A DNA stretch of 64,000 nucleotides from Flavobacterium aquariorum (GCF_003254745.1 NZ_QKXH01000011.1:101931-165930), one strand, 5' to 3'; counted from the first letter of the stretch, positions 18,173 to 27,576 are shown. A program made the numbers and translations. The notes: generated by a model not told the origin, from the letters alone.

Positions 18173-18588
18173 ATTTAGGTAAATTTATTTCCTTTTGGAA
18201 CATGTAATTTATATATCATAATTAGTATTTCTACTAATTTAATGTCATACCCGTTACATAATATGGATTAAGTTATAAAAGCGACAATTTTAGTGAAAAT
18301 TTTATAAATAAAACACTTTTGCCTTGTTAAATGTTATAAAAAATTATTTTTAACAATTTTATTGAATATTTTTACAGTAATCAAGCAAAGCACAATCATT
18401 CTTTCCATTGATTTTGTAGTATTTAATACTTTACAACAAATACAAAATTTCTTATTGTATAACTCCATTCTATATTAAATCTCAAAAAGTCAATTCTCTA
18501 TAAATGAATCGAATTCGAAATACAGACTCATTTTGAAAAAAGCAATAAAATGGAATGTGTATCTTTGCGACAATTATAATTTATACCT
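18173..18588. other. Intergenic region between DPP-IV and HMG-CoA reductase genes
   Basis: This 416-bp AT-rich divergent region has no credible ORF. It holds a 10-bp perfect palindrome TCGAATTCGA at 18509-18518, just upstream of the likely mvaA promoter, and repeated TTATAAAA words near 18270 and 18335. No clear -7 box for the leftward peptidase gene is seen. Confidence 0.5.
18533..18567 (+). promoter_or_regulatory. Putative promoter of the HMG-CoA reductase gene
   Basis: The -7 box TATCTTTG is at 18560-18567 and a TTG at 18533-18535 lies 24 bp upstream, one or two bases beyond the usual spacer. The start codon is 21 bp downstream. Confidence 0.6.
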
Positions 18589-19905
18589 ATGAACAACGCT
18601 GTTGCTGGATTTTCTAAATTATCCAAAGAAGAAAAAATAAACTGGATTGCCAATCACTATTTTTCAACTCCAAGTGAAGCCATAGCACTGCTTAAAAACT
18701 ACTGGAATTCTGACGAAAAAATTCAAAAGCTACATGATGAATTCATAGAAAATACAATTTCAAATTTTTATATTCCCCTGGGTGTTGCCCCCAATTTCCT
18801 TATTAATGGCAAATATAGCACCATTCCAATGGCCATTGAAGAAAGCTCTGTTGTTGCAGCAGCATCGAAAGCGGCTAAATTTTGGTCCACGCGAGGCGGA
18901 TTTAAGACAACTGTTATCAATACAGAAAAAATTGGACAGGTACATTTTATCTACAAAGGCGATGAATCCAAACTGACTTCATTCTTTGCTCAATTAAAAT
19001 CCAAATTGTTTACAATAACAGAACATTTGACCAAAAATATGCAGAAAAGAGGTGGGGGAATTTTGGATATAGTTCTAAAAGACAAAACCGATTTACTCCC
19101 GAACTACCATCAGCTCCACGTTACTTTTGAAACGGTCGACAGTATGGGCGCTAATTTCATTAACTCCTGCCTGGAACAATTTGCACAAACACTGCAGGAA
19201 GAGGCGCTATCCTGTGCATTATTTTCGGAAGAAGAAAAAAACTTGCAGGTGGTGATGAGTATTCTTTCCAATTATGTCCCAAATTGTATCGTAAGAGCAG
19301 AAGTTTCCTGCCCAATAGAAGATTTGGCTGAGAAACATATTGAAAATCCACACGAGTTTACCGCCAAATTTATACAGGCTGTTCAAATTGCCGAAGTGGA
19401 GCCTTTCCGTGCTGTGACCCATAACAAAGGAATCATGAACGGAATCGATGCTGTTGTTCTCGCAACAGGAAACGATTTTAGAGCCGTAGAAGCAGGTGTT
19501 CATGCCTATGCTTCGCGAGACGGACAATATTCGAGTTTATCTCATGCCAAAACAGAAAACGGAGTCTTTAGTTTTTGGTTGGAAATTCCTTTGGCTTTAG
19601 GGACGGTTGGTGGATTGACATCACTTCATCCTTTGGTGAAATTATCATTGGAAATGCTTGAAAAACCATCAGCCAAAGAATTAATGCAAATTGTCGCGGT
19701 TGCCGGATTGGCACAGAATTTTGCCGCATTGCGATCATTGACTACAACCGGAATTCAGGAAGGGCACATGAAAATGCATTTGAACAACATCCTGAATCAG
19801 TTTGAAGCCAATGATGAAGAACGTCATTTGATCAAAAAACACTTTAAGCACCATGTTGTTTCTCATAGCGCTGTAGTTGATTTTATTGAATATTTAAGAA
19901 AATAA
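18589..19905 (+). CDS. mvaA: Hydroxymethylglutaryl-CoA reductase, class II (degradative-type)
   Basis: This enzyme interconverts HMG-CoA and mevalonate, the committed step of the mevalonate route to isoprenoids. The 438 residues match class II (Pseudomonas mevalonii-like) enzymes in length. Motifs include GVAPNFLINGKYSTIPMAIE with EESSVVAAASKAAKFW (catalytic Glu), HNKGIMNGIDAVVLATGNDFRA (catalytic Lys and Asp), and GHMKMH (C-terminal His). Class II enzymes are called degradative but are biosynthetic in many bacteria. A GHMP kinase gene follows 26 bp downstream, and other mevalonate genes lie near 36-39 kb, so synthesis is the likely role. Confidence 0.93.
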   Translation: MNNAVAGFSKLSKEEKINWIANHYFSTPSEAIALLKNYWNSDEKIQKLHDEFIENTISNFYIPLGVAPNFLINGKYSTIPMAIEESSVVAAASKAAKFWSTRGGFKTTVINTEKIGQVHFIYKGDESKLTSFFAQLKSKLFTITEHLTKNMQKRGGGILDIVLKDKTDLLPNYHQLHVTFETVDSMGANFINSCLEQFAQTLQEEALSCALFSEEEKNLQVVMSILSNYVPNCIVRAEVSCPIEDLAEKHIENPHEFTAKFIQAVQIAEVEPFRAVTHNKGIMNGIDAVVLATGNDFRAVEAGVHAYASRDGQYSSLSHAKTENGVFSFWLEIPLALGTVGGLTSLHPLVKLSLEMLEKPSAKELMQIVAVAGLAQNFAALRSLTTTGIQEGHMKMHLNNILNQFEANDEERHLIKKHFKHHVVSHSAVVDFIEYLRK

Positions 19906-19931
19906 TTCGCCTTAAACTTTGACAAAGTTAT

Positions 19932-20858
19932 ATGAGCCAAGAAACAATGAAAAAAACTTTTTACAGCAACGGAAAACTTTTGTTAACAGCGGAGTATCTC
20001 GTTCTTGATGGTGCAAAAGCATTGGCCTTACCCACAAAATTTGGACAAAACCTTATTGTGGAAAAAACTGATAACCAAGAAATAAAATGGAAAAGTCATG
20101 ATGCAGATGAAAGTGTTTGGTTTGAAGACATCATTCCGTTTTCGGCAATTATTTCTAACACTCCTTTTGAAAAAGAATCTGTAAAAAATACTTTAATTAC
20201 CATTTTGCGATCTGCCTATCAATTAAATCCAAATACAATTATAAATTCGGAGGGATATACTGTTTCTACACAATTGGATTTTCCAAAAAAATGGGGATTA
20301 GGAACCTCTTCAACATTAATAAATAATATTGCTCAGTGGTTTAATATTAATGCCTTCACGTTGCTTAAAAACAGTTTTGGAGGCAGTGGTTATGATATTG
20401 CCTGTGCACAAAACGATTGCCCTATTCTATATCATCTTGAACAAGGCAAACCAATTGTTGAAAAAGTAAAGTTTAAACCAGCATTCTCAGAAAATCTATA
20501 CTTTGTCTACCTCAACCAAAAACAAAATAGCAAAAACGCCATTGCTTCTTATAAAGAGAAAAAAAACAATTTAGAAGACACCAAAAAAATTATCAATCAA
20601 CTTACCGAAATCGTTTTGAACGCAAAAGACGAAAACACTTTTGCACAAGCGTTGGAAAATCATGAAAAAGAGCTGAGTTCCATTCTTGAAACAAAAACCG
20701 TAAAAGAATCCTTGTTCCCCGATTTTAACGGAACCATAAAAAGTCTTGGAGCATGGGGAGGTGATTTTGTAATGGTCATTTCAAAAGAAAATCCTAGTTC
20801 TTATTTTATAGACAAAGGATTTGAGACTATTATTCCTTATAGTGAAATGATATTATAA
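19932..20858 (+). CDS. GHMP kinase (GYDIA-type), possible phosphomevalonate kinase
   Basis: The 308 residues have GHMP kinase features: an N-terminal SNGKLLLTAEYLVLDGAKAL, the phosphate-binding WGLGTSSTLINNIAQ, and the subfamily mark GGSGYDIACA. The glycine-rich C-terminal motif appears as SLGAWGGDFVM. It is co-directional with HMG-CoA reductase. The window also has a mevalonate kinase and a diphosphomevalonate decarboxylase but no other candidate for the phosphomevalonate kinase step, so I infer that role; it is not proven by motif. An alternative start is the Met at 19947. Confidence 0.8.
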   Translation: MSQETMKKTFYSNGKLLLTAEYLVLDGAKALALPTKFGQNLIVEKTDNQEIKWKSHDADESVWFEDIIPFSAIISNTPFEKESVKNTLITILRSAYQLNPNTIINSEGYTVSTQLDFPKKWGLGTSSTLINNIAQWFNINAFTLLKNSFGGSGYDIACAQNDCPILYHLEQGKPIVEKVKFKPAFSENLYFVYLNQKQNSKNAIASYKEKKNNLEDTKKIINQLTEIVLNAKDENTFAQALENHEKELSSILETKTVKESLFPDFNGTIKSLGAWGGDFVMVISKENPSSYFIDKGFETIIPYSEMIL

Positions 20859-20921
20859 TATTTGACTAAAATTCAGCATTAGAAATCAACTACCAATTCT
20901 AAGCCAAAAATCCATAAAACA

Positions 20922-20960
20922 AAAAACCCGATACTTGCAGTTTATAAGTATCGGGTTTTT
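20922..20960. terminator. Strong bidirectional terminator
   Basis: A perfect 15-bp inverted repeat (20922-20936 with 20946-20960) including A and T runs lies between the converging GHMP kinase and PpiD-like genes. Confidence 0.9.
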
Positions 20961-20979
20961 TATGTTTGAAAATTACTTC

Positions 20980-23079
20980 TTAGTAATTAAAATCTTTTCT
21001 GTTGTCTTTAATATCAGCACCTTCTTTTAAAGCAGGTAATACTCTGTTTATTTCAGAAGCACTTTGAGCTTTTAATTTATTTACATTGTCAGCGTAGCTT
21101 TTTAAAGCTGGCGCTTTAACAGTGCTTATGTTTTTCACTACATAAACTCCAGTAACTCCTTCAATTGGAGCTGATACTTTATTAGCAGCCAATGCAAATG
21201 CATTTCCTACCACCTTTGGCTCTTGACCAACACCACCTGTTAAAACTGGATTTTCCAAAGTAACATCAGTAGCTTGCTGTACAGTTGTACCAATAGCTTT
21301 TGCGATAGCTTCCAATGAACTTCCGCTCATTTTAGCTTTTAATAATTCCGCTTTTTTCTTGTTTTTAAGAATTTGCTCTACATAAGGTCTAGCTTGATCA
21401 ACTGGAACTAATCCAGAATTATCAATAGTTTTAACTTTTGCAATTACGTGTCCTAAATTAGCTACTTCAAATCTTTTTACAGCACCCTCTTTAGTATCTT
21501 TTTCAAAAGCCCATCTAACGATCGTTCTTTGGTTTCCTAAAGGACCAAAATTCTCATCCATTGCTTTCACTGAAACAGCTGGTGACACAGTAAGAGCCAT
21601 CTCTTTTGCTACTTTATTAAAATCTTTATCAGCAACATCCATTTCAAATTTAGTTGCCTGTGTAAACACTTTGTCAGAAGTAGCTTCAGAGGCTTCAATT
21701 TTTTGAGCTACAGTCGCCAAACGAATTCCGTCCTGTTTGTCAGTGATTTTAATGATATGGTAACCAAATGGAGTTTCTACCAAACCTACTTTTCCGATAC
21801 CATTATTGAAAACGAAATCATTGAAAGGTTTTACCATTTGACCTTGTCCAAAATATCCTAAATCTCCACCTTGTTGAGCAGATGAATCATCTGAACTAGT
21901 GAAAGCCAACATCAAGAAACTATCTGGATTTGCAGTTACTTGAGCTAAAATTTCTTCAGCTTTAGCTTTAGCTTCTTCTTTAGTTCTTTTCTCTCTTTTA
22001 TTAGGAACTTGAGTTCCTTCATAACTAATAAGGATATGACTAGCTTTTGCATTTACTCCAGCTTTTCTTCCTAAAGACTTAGAAATACAGTAGTATTTTC
22101 CAAAAACATAAGGTCCGTAAACTTCTCCTGGAGCTAAGTTGTACAATTTATCAGCATCAACTGCAGGAAGATCTTTTTTGGCAACATATGAAGAATCGTA
22201 AGGAACATCAGAATTTGAATTTACAAATTCAATCACATTTTTAGTATTTTTAAAACCAGCTAAAGTATCATTTTTACCAGTTGCTTGATTGTAAACCACA
22301 CTTCCTGTCAATAATGAATTAACTTTTGTTTTAACTTCATTCACATCTGCTGGAGATGCTTTATCTTCAATTAGAACATATTCTACTTTACGAGTTTCTT
22401 CAGATTTGAATTTTTTTGGACTCGCTTTCATGTAATCCAAAATATCAGCATCAGTAACTTTTACTTCACTATCTTTTATTGTAGAAAACAAACCGGCAAC
22501 ATAAGCAAAGTTTACTTTGTTAGCTCCCATTTCGTAATTGAATTTTCCTTCACTTTCAGTAGTATAAATACCTGCTTTAACTAAGGTATTATAGATTTGA
22601 AATTTAGCATTCAATTCAGCGCTTTTCTCTCTTTCTTTTAAATATTGTGCTTGCTCTGGATTTGACTTGAAATATTCTTTAAATTTCACAACATCAAACA
22701 TACCGGCAGCATTCAAAAACATTGGGTTTTTACCAATATTTTGATCTGCTTTAAGGATATCCAGAATATGTTTCTCACCTACTCTTAATCCTAATTTATC
22801 AAATTCGGCAGAAAGCAAAGCGACAGTCACTTCTTGATCCCACACTTGTTTAGACGCTTCTGTTGAAGAAATTCCTTGCCCACTTTTTTCTACATTGCTT
22901 ACTTTTACTCTAAAGTCTTCAAATGCGATATCCTTTCCATTGATGCTTCCAACATCCTTTGAACTCTTACCAAAATTTCCTTTCGTAAAAAGATCTTGGA
23001 TTATAAATGAGAATAATGCTAGAGCAATAACTCCAATCATTATCGCGGAATGTTGTCTAATTTTTGATAAAACTGCCAT
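20980..23079 (-). CDS. PpiD-like periplasmic peptidyl-prolyl isomerase
   Basis: This membrane-anchored periplasmic foldase has one N-terminal membrane helix (about 12-30) and then a SurA_N-like chaperone region. The parvulin domain follows around 345-455, with KASHILISYEG at its start, QQGGDLGYFGQGQMVKPF in the middle and VETPFGYHIIKITD at its end. A second, degenerate parvulin-like or C-terminal domain follows. The length (699) is typical of PpiD-like proteins. It assists folding of exported and outer-membrane proteins. It is the last gene of the leftward cluster that includes lptC. Confidence 0.9.
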   Translation of the reverse strand: MAVLSKIRQHSAIMIGVIALALFSFIIQDLFTKGNFGKSSKDVGSINGKDIAFEDFRVKVSNVEKSGQGISSTEASKQVWDQEVTVALLSAEFDKLGLRVGEKHILDILKADQNIGKNPMFLNAAGMFDVVKFKEYFKSNPEQAQYLKEREKSAELNAKFQIYNTLVKAGIYTTESEGKFNYEMGANKVNFAYVAGLFSTIKDSEVKVTDADILDYMKASPKKFKSEETRKVEYVLIEDKASPADVNEVKTKVNSLLTGSVVYNQATGKNDTLAGFKNTKNVIEFVNSNSDVPYDSSYVAKKDLPAVDADKLYNLAPGEVYGPYVFGKYYCISKSLGRKAGVNAKASHILISYEGTQVPNKREKRTKEEAKAKAEEILAQVTANPDSFLMLAFTSSDDSSAQQGGDLGYFGQGQMVKPFNDFVFNNGIGKVGLVETPFGYHIIKITDKQDGIRLATVAQKIEASEATSDKVFTQATKFEMDVADKDFNKVAKEMALTVSPAVSVKAMDENFGPLGNQRTIVRWAFEKDTKEGAVKRFEVANLGHVIAKVKTIDNSGLVPVDQARPYVEQILKNKKKAELLKAKMSGSSLEAIAKAIGTTVQQATDVTLENPVLTGGVGQEPKVVGNAFALAANKVSAPIEGVTGVYVVKNISTVKAPALKSYADNVNKLKAQSASEINRVLPALKEGADIKDNRKDFNY

Positions 23080-23189
23080 TGTATATTATTGTTTATTTTA
23101 AAATTTTGTTTGCGAAAATACAATTATCTAATTAATAATTATAGAACTACTGTTTTTTTTTTGTTTTTTTTTAAATTAAAAAAAAAATC

Positions 23190-24449
23190 TCAGTCTTTGA
23201 TAGTCATTTTAACCAATTCAATCTTCTTATTTGTGGCTTCCTCTATTACAAAATGATAGTTTTCGATGGTAATCTCATCTCCTTTTTCAGGAATTTCCTT
23301 AGTAAAATTGACAATGAATCCCCCAAGCGTACCATAGGAATCACTTTCTGGGATGGCCAGTTTGTAAGTCTGGTTCAAATATTCGACATCAAAACGGGCA
23401 GAGAATAAAAAAACACCTTCTTCAAGCTCTTTTTCTGTCAATTCTTCATCCAAATCATGCTCATCCTCTATCTCACCAAATAGCTCTTCCACTATATCTT
23501 CAATAGTCAGAATTCCTGATGTACCGCCATACTCATCCAAAACCACCGCAACGCTTTTTCGTTTTTTGGTCAGCAAACTCATAGCATCTTTTACATAGAT
23601 AGCTTCTGGAATAAACTCTACTGGAATAACAATCTCCTTAATACTTGAAGGTTTTTTGAACAAATCAAAAGAATGAACATAACCAATGATATCGTCAAGT
23701 GAATTTTGATAAATTACCATTTTTGAATACCCCGTTTCTATAAACAATTCTTTGAGATTCTCCAGCGATTCATCCACCTCTAGCGCGGCAATTTCGGTTC
23801 TTGGCGTCATAACATCCCGAGCCTTTACTCCCGAAAAATCCAGCGCATTACGAAATATCTGTATTTCTGAATCTACTTCTTCGTGGTCCTCAACCGTACT
23901 CATTTGTTCGTTGATATAGTTTCCCAATTCTACTTTACTAAAATAAAGCTGTACTTGGTCTCCATCCGTTTTAAAAAATCTTTTTAAAACAAAATCGGAA
24001 ATCCATATCAAAAAAGTAGAAATAAAATAGAACAATCTATAGAAAACATAGGCCGGAATCGCGAAAAACTTAATCAGTGAATTGGCATAAATTTGAAAAA
24101 ACACCTTTGGAAGAAATTCAGCCGTTATTAAAACAATAAACGTTGAAATTACAGTTTGGATCAAAAGACTTGTAAAATTGGAAAAATGCAAATCAAAAAG
24201 CAACAACCATTCCATTAACAATTCGCCCATAAAAAAACCATAAACCACAAGTGCAATATTGTTTCCAATTAGCATTGCAGCGATAAATTTTGAAGGTTTC
24301 TCGGTAAGCTTGGTAAGAGTTTTGGAAAGAAAACTGTCTTGTTTTTTCTCTAATTCTAAATATATTTTATTCGATGAGATAAAGGCTATCTCCATTCCTG
24401 AAAAAAAAGCACATAGTATTAAACACAATATTATGATACTTACTTCCAT
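23190..24449 (-). CDS. CorC/HlyC-like membrane protein with CBS domains
   Basis: The 419 residues have an N-terminal CNNM (DUF21) domain with about four membrane segments (1-150). A pair of CBS domains comes next, with ARDVMTPRTEIAALEVDES and VAVVLDEYGGTSGILTIED, and then a CorC_HlyC domain. This architecture is shared by Mg2+/Co2+ transport proteins, so-called hemolysins and the gliding protein GldE of flavobacteria. I cannot separate GldE from its paralogues by eye. It begins 5 bp after a 63-residue membrane protein gene, in the lptC operon. Confidence 0.88.
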   Translation of the reverse strand: MEVSIIILCLILCAFFSGMEIAFISSNKIYLELEKKQDSFLSKTLTKLTEKPSKFIAAMLIGNNIALVVYGFFMGELLMEWLLLFDLHFSNFTSLLIQTVISTFIVLITAEFLPKVFFQIYANSLIKFFAIPAYVFYRLFYFISTFLIWISDFVLKRFFKTDGDQVQLYFSKVELGNYINEQMSTVEDHEEVDSEIQIFRNALDFSGVKARDVMTPRTEIAALEVDESLENLKELFIETGYSKMVIYQNSLDDIIGYVHSFDLFKKPSSIKEIVIPVEFIPEAIYVKDAMSLLTKKRKSVAVVLDEYGGTSGILTIEDIVEELFGEIEDEHDLDEELTEKELEEGVFLFSARFDVEYLNQTYKLAIPESDSYGTLGGFIVNFTKEIPEKGDEITIENYHFVIEEATNKKIELVKMTIKD

Positions 24450-24454
24450 AGTAT

Positions 24455-24646
24455 TTAGGATTGTTTATTTCTATCTTCAAATTTTTTGGCAAAGTTTCTT
24501 CTAAAGAAAAACATAAAAATGGCAAGACATCCAATAATCAAATACAATACAGGAGATTCATTAGTATTCCATTTTGAATATCCTTCATAAAGAAAATAGA
24601 TTCCAAAAGCTAAGTAAAGGTATGAGGTATATTTTAAGAAATTCAT
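24455..24646 (-). CDS. Small two-helix membrane protein
   Basis: The 63-residue product has two hydrophobic segments (about 7-22 and 32-48) split by a polar stretch (SKWNTNESP) and ends in a basic cytoplasmic-like tail (RRNFAKKFEDRNK). It lies 17 bp after lptC and 5 bp before the CorC-like gene, all co-directional, which strongly supports a real gene. No family name is recognised. Confidence 0.75.
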   Translation of the reverse strand: MNFLKYTSYLYLAFGIYFLYEGYSKWNTNESPVLYLIIGCLAIFMFFFRRNFAKKFEDRNKQS

Positions 24647-24663
24647 GTTGTTTTTATTTTTTA

Positions 24664-25218
24664 TTATTCTGAAGATTCAATCTCTCCTTCTATTCTTTGC
24701 GAGTTCACGACTTTAAAGTCTTTACTGAAATCAATTCCCTGCCCAGTCGAACCACCTTTCGCATCTGTCAATTTAAATTTTTTCTCAGTATAAAACCATT
24801 GGTTTTTTTGATCAAAATACAATTGTTCTGTTTCGAGCATTTGCCCTGCTTCCGAAGTGATTTTTACTTTTCCTTGTAAATCTATAATATTGGTTTGTTT
24901 ATAGGAAACTGCATAATTAGATTTAATGAAAGTTCTTTTGCCTTTCTCATCATAAATTGTTACGTCAACACCTTTAGGGAATTCTGTAAATGCAAAATCA
25001 ACATTGGCATAATCAAACATTTTGGGACTCACCAATATGGATTTTATTTTTCCGGAATCAGTGTATTTTAAATTCACATTGTCAGCATCACCACTGGGAA
25101 CAAATTCGGAATAATCATTTTTTTGAACTTCCTTAAAATTACTCTCACACCCCAAAACCATACTAATAACAATAATTAGCAGCAAAAAAAACAGAATATA
25201 TTTTTTATAGAAAGTCAT
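24664..25218 (-). CDS. lptC: LPS export periplasmic protein LptC
   Basis: LptC carries lipopolysaccharide from the LptB2FG extractor to LptA in the periplasm. The 184 residues begin with a membrane segment ending in LGCESNF, so it could be a lipoprotein. An OstA/LptC-like beta-jellyroll follows, with repeated strands such as IIDLQGKVKITSEAGQMLETEQLYFD. The chosen start is the ATG at 25218. A 13-bp tandem repeat around it makes a second ATG 13 bp upstream in another frame, opening an eight-codon ORF. It is co-directional with coaX and an outer-membrane protein gene upstream. Confidence 0.88.
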   Translation of the reverse strand: MTFYKKYILFFLLLIIVISMVLGCESNFKEVQKNDYSEFVPSGDADNVNLKYTDSGKIKSILVSPKMFDYANVDFAFTEFPKGVDVTIYDEKGKRTFIKSNYAVSYKQTNIIDLQGKVKITSEAGQMLETEQLYFDQKNQWFYTEKKFKLTDAKGGSTGQGIDFSKDFKVVNSQRIEGEIESSE

Positions 25219-25245
25219 AATAGAAAGTCATAATAGAATGTCAAT
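25207..25245. repeat. 13-bp tandem repeat over the lptC start
   Basis: Two identical units (25207-25219 and 25220-25232, ATAGAAAGTCATA) and a degenerate third (25233-25245) span the lptC start codon. On the coding strand each perfect unit includes ATGACTTTCTAT. Confidence 0.85.
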
Positions 25246-25274
25246 TAGGGAAACAGATTTATTTGACCTATAAG

Positions 25275-26525
25275 TTAGTCAATTTTTCTGTGTCCAAACC
25301 ATTTGTCATTAAGAGAGAAACTCACTGCAAAAGTAAAATAATTTTCTTGAACTAATCCTTTAGCAGTTGTACCTCTTTGTCCATATTCTAAACCAACATT
25401 CATATTGGACAAACTACCTGAAATTGGCAATCCAAAACCTAAGGTTATTCCTTTATCGTTTATTTCTTCTGAATTGACAATAGTTCCGGTTTTTGTAAAT
25501 TTCAAACCAGCTCTGTATACCACTTTTTGATAGTATTTAGAAAAAACATTATAGTTCGGAACATAATAACCTCCCAAGCTGTAACTTGAATATTTTCCAT
25601 AAGTTGTATTACTTGAAGTATTATAATCAGACGCTAGTTTCCCAACGTTTTGAAAAACCATTTGTGTTCCTATCATCCATTTTTTAGTTTGACCGGCACC
25701 AAAACCAAAAGAGATTTTTTCAGGAATGGTCAAATCCGTTCTAATCTCTCTTTCATCCACGGCATCAATAACACCTACGTCAAAATTAGAATTATAATTT
25801 ACCGTAGAAATAGTTCTCTTATTGCTAGAAGACAATTTACTTTGAGGAGTGTATGTAAAACTACTATACAAATTTGTTTTTTTATAGATTTTGTACTTAT
25901 ACATTGCTCCAAAATTAGCAGTAAAACCATTCAAATCAGCTTTATTCACCTCCTGAGTCCCTATTGCAACACCTGTAATATATTCTAAATTTGAATTATT
26001 AATCCTTCCAAAATTATACTGCATATCGGCACCAATCACTAAATTGGGAATAATTGTATACCCCAATGAAAAAAAAGCTTTGTTTAAACCACCTGTTCCC
26101 TTCATTACATTATTTGCTCCATTTGGATCTGAACTTGTCGATTGAATATTGTATCCTACCGAAGTATAAGGCAATAATCCAAATCCAACACCAATTTTCC
26201 CTAACGGCAAAGCAACAGCCAAATAATCCAATGTTGTTCTTTGTGCATTTTCCTTTTTAGAATCAGTTTTCAGACTAGTAGAGGTATAATTTCCTCCTAT
26301 CGTAAAAGTAGTGAACCTAATACTCGCGAAACTAGCAGGATTCAAAATATTAATATGAAGACTGTCTTGCTCAATATTTAAACCTCCCATGGAACGATTT
26401 TCAAGATTTCCTTTAAATCTGGATTCACCAATTCCGAAAAAAGAATAAGGAGAGGCAGATCCACTTTGAGCATTAGACATTAGTGAAAAAAAGAAACATG
26501 CAATAACAATAATTTTTTTAATCAT
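25275..26525 (-). CDS. Putative outer-membrane beta-barrel protein
   Basis: The 416 residues start with a signal peptide (MIKKIIVIACFFFSLMSNAQ). The rest is rich in alternating amphipathic, aromatic-ended strands (for example IGVGFGLLPYTSVGYNIQS and YSSFTYTPQS), with a GMGG-like early motif (RSMGGLNIEQ) and the LNPASFAS box seen in FadL/PorV-like outer-membrane proteins. The end (NYFTFAVSFSLNDKWFGHRKID) is a plausible final strand. Function is unknown. It overlaps the end of coaX by 8 bp, so it is likely translationally coupled and belongs to the same operon as lptC. Confidence 0.78.
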   Translation of the reverse strand: MIKKIIVIACFFFSLMSNAQSGSASPYSFFGIGESRFKGNLENRSMGGLNIEQDSLHINILNPASFASIRFTTFTIGGNYTSTSLKTDSKKENAQRTTLDYLAVALPLGKIGVGFGLLPYTSVGYNIQSTSSDPNGANNVMKGTGGLNKAFFSLGYTIIPNLVIGADMQYNFGRINNSNLEYITGVAIGTQEVNKADLNGFTANFGAMYKYKIYKKTNLYSSFTYTPQSKLSSSNKRTISTVNYNSNFDVGVIDAVDEREIRTDLTIPEKISFGFGAGQTKKWMIGTQMVFQNVGKLASDYNTSSNTTYGKYSSYSLGGYYVPNYNVFSKYYQKVVYRAGLKFTKTGTIVNSEEINDKGITLGFGLPISGSLSNMNVGLEYGQRGTTAKGLVQENYFTFAVSFSLNDKWFGHRKID

Positions 26526-27252
26526 TTTCTATTTTATATTGAAAAATTTGGTTCAAACTCTCTAATAGAAAATTTGAATTGGCAAATATGGTATTTTTTA
26601 ATCGTTTAGCCAAAAATTCTGTGTCCCCACCCGTTAAAATTATTATAAAATTTGAGTATTTTGATTGATATTCATCGACAAAACCATTAATCTCATAGAC
26701 CAATCCATTTACAACTCCAGAATGGATTGCTTCCGCCGTTGAATCTCCAACGAAATTTTTAGGACTCTCTACAGTAAGCAAAGGTAGTTTTTCGGTGAAA
26801 TTGTGCAACGATTCGTATCGCAAACGCAAACCTGGGGAAATAGCTCCTCCATGATATACATCCATTTCATCTACAAAATCGTAGGTCACACAAGTTCCCG
26901 CGTCTATAATTAATCGATTTTTGCCTTGAAACTGTAAGGTTGCACCGGCCGCCAGTACCATCCTGTCTATTCCCAAAGTTTTTGGAGTAGCATAATTATT
27001 AACAAAAGGAAAACCATCTTCATGGGAAACAAACCATACATGAAGTTTTTTTTGAAAATACAAAAACGAATTTTTATCTACATTTCCGACAGAAGCCACA
27101 ACCAAATACATGACTTTTTTATATTTTTTTAAAATAGCCTCAATTTTTTCCTGAATTTCGTCTTTAGAAAAAACGAAAAACTCTACCGTGTTATAACCCT
27201 CAAAAACAGCACCTTTTATTCTTGTATTTCCTATATCAATAGTTAAAACCAT
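26518..27252 (-). CDS. coaX: Type III pantothenate kinase
   Basis: CoaX phosphorylates pantothenate, the first step of coenzyme A synthesis. The 244 residues show the ASKHA-fold phosphate motif TIDIGNTRIKGAVFE at the N-terminus, GIDRMVLAAGAT and LIIDAGTCVTYDFVD, then GGAISPGLRLRYESLHNFTEKLP and a late VLTGGDTEFLAKRL-like stretch. Type III enzymes need a monovalent cation. It is the first gene of a leftward cluster. Confidence 0.95.
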   Translation of the reverse strand: MVLTIDIGNTRIKGAVFEGYNTVEFFVFSKDEIQEKIEAILKKYKKVMYLVVASVGNVDKNSFLYFQKKLHVWFVSHEDGFPFVNNYATPKTLGIDRMVLAAGATLQFQGKNRLIIDAGTCVTYDFVDEMDVYHGGAISPGLRLRYESLHNFTEKLPLLTVESPKNFVGDSTAEAIHSGVVNGLVYEINGFVDEYQSKYSNFIIILTGGDTEFLAKRLKNTIFANSNFLLESLNQIFQYKIEND

Positions 27253-27305
27253 AGTATCCTTTTTAAAAATGCTAAGGTACGAATAGATTTTTTTTTAAAA
27301 ATGTA

Positions 27306-27335
27306 TTGTTTAATTTAAAAAAGATTCTATATTTG
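27306..27335 (+). promoter_or_regulatory. Promoter of tRNA-Phe
   Basis: TTG at 27306-27308, a 19-bp spacer and TATATTTG at 27328-27335 fit the Bacteroidota sigma-A consensus exactly. The mature tRNA begins 62 bp past the -7 box. Confidence 0.8.
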
Positions 27336-27396
27336 CACCCGCAAACAAGTTCACAGAACTCCTACACAAATAGCAGCAAAGTGAAAAAATAAGTAC

Positions 27397-27469
27397 GGTA
27401 CCTTAGCTCAGATGGTAGAGCAATGGACTGAAAATCCATGTGTCCCTGGTTCGATCCCTGGAGGTACCA
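27397..27469 (+). tRNA. tRNA-Phe (GAA)
   Basis: A 73-nt cloverleaf. The acceptor stem GGTACCT pairs perfectly with AGGTACC, the D stem is GCTC/GAGC, and the anticodon stem ATGGA/TCCAT holds loop CTGAAAA with anticodon GAA. The T loop is TTCGATC in a 5-bp stem with a central T-T mismatch. The 3' CCA is not encoded. Confidence 0.95.
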
Positions 27470-27470
27470 C

Positions 27471-27498
27471 AAAACCCACTCAAACGAGTGGGTTTTTT
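27471..27498 (+). terminator. Terminator of tRNA-Phe
   Basis: A perfect inverted repeat (27471-27481 with 27486-27496) and a six-T run follow the tRNA directly. Confidence 0.88.
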
Positions 27499-27576
27499 GT
27501 TTTTCACATCTTTCCAAAAACGTCCAATTTTCATTTATTTAACTGAAAACAAAAACGTTAAATTCAAATTCATACA

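Noticed and set aside
27397..27469. tRNA-Phe as a degenerate tRNA because of the T-stem mismatch
   Set aside because: All other stems are perfect and the promoter and terminator are strong, so one T-T pair is not enough to call it broken.
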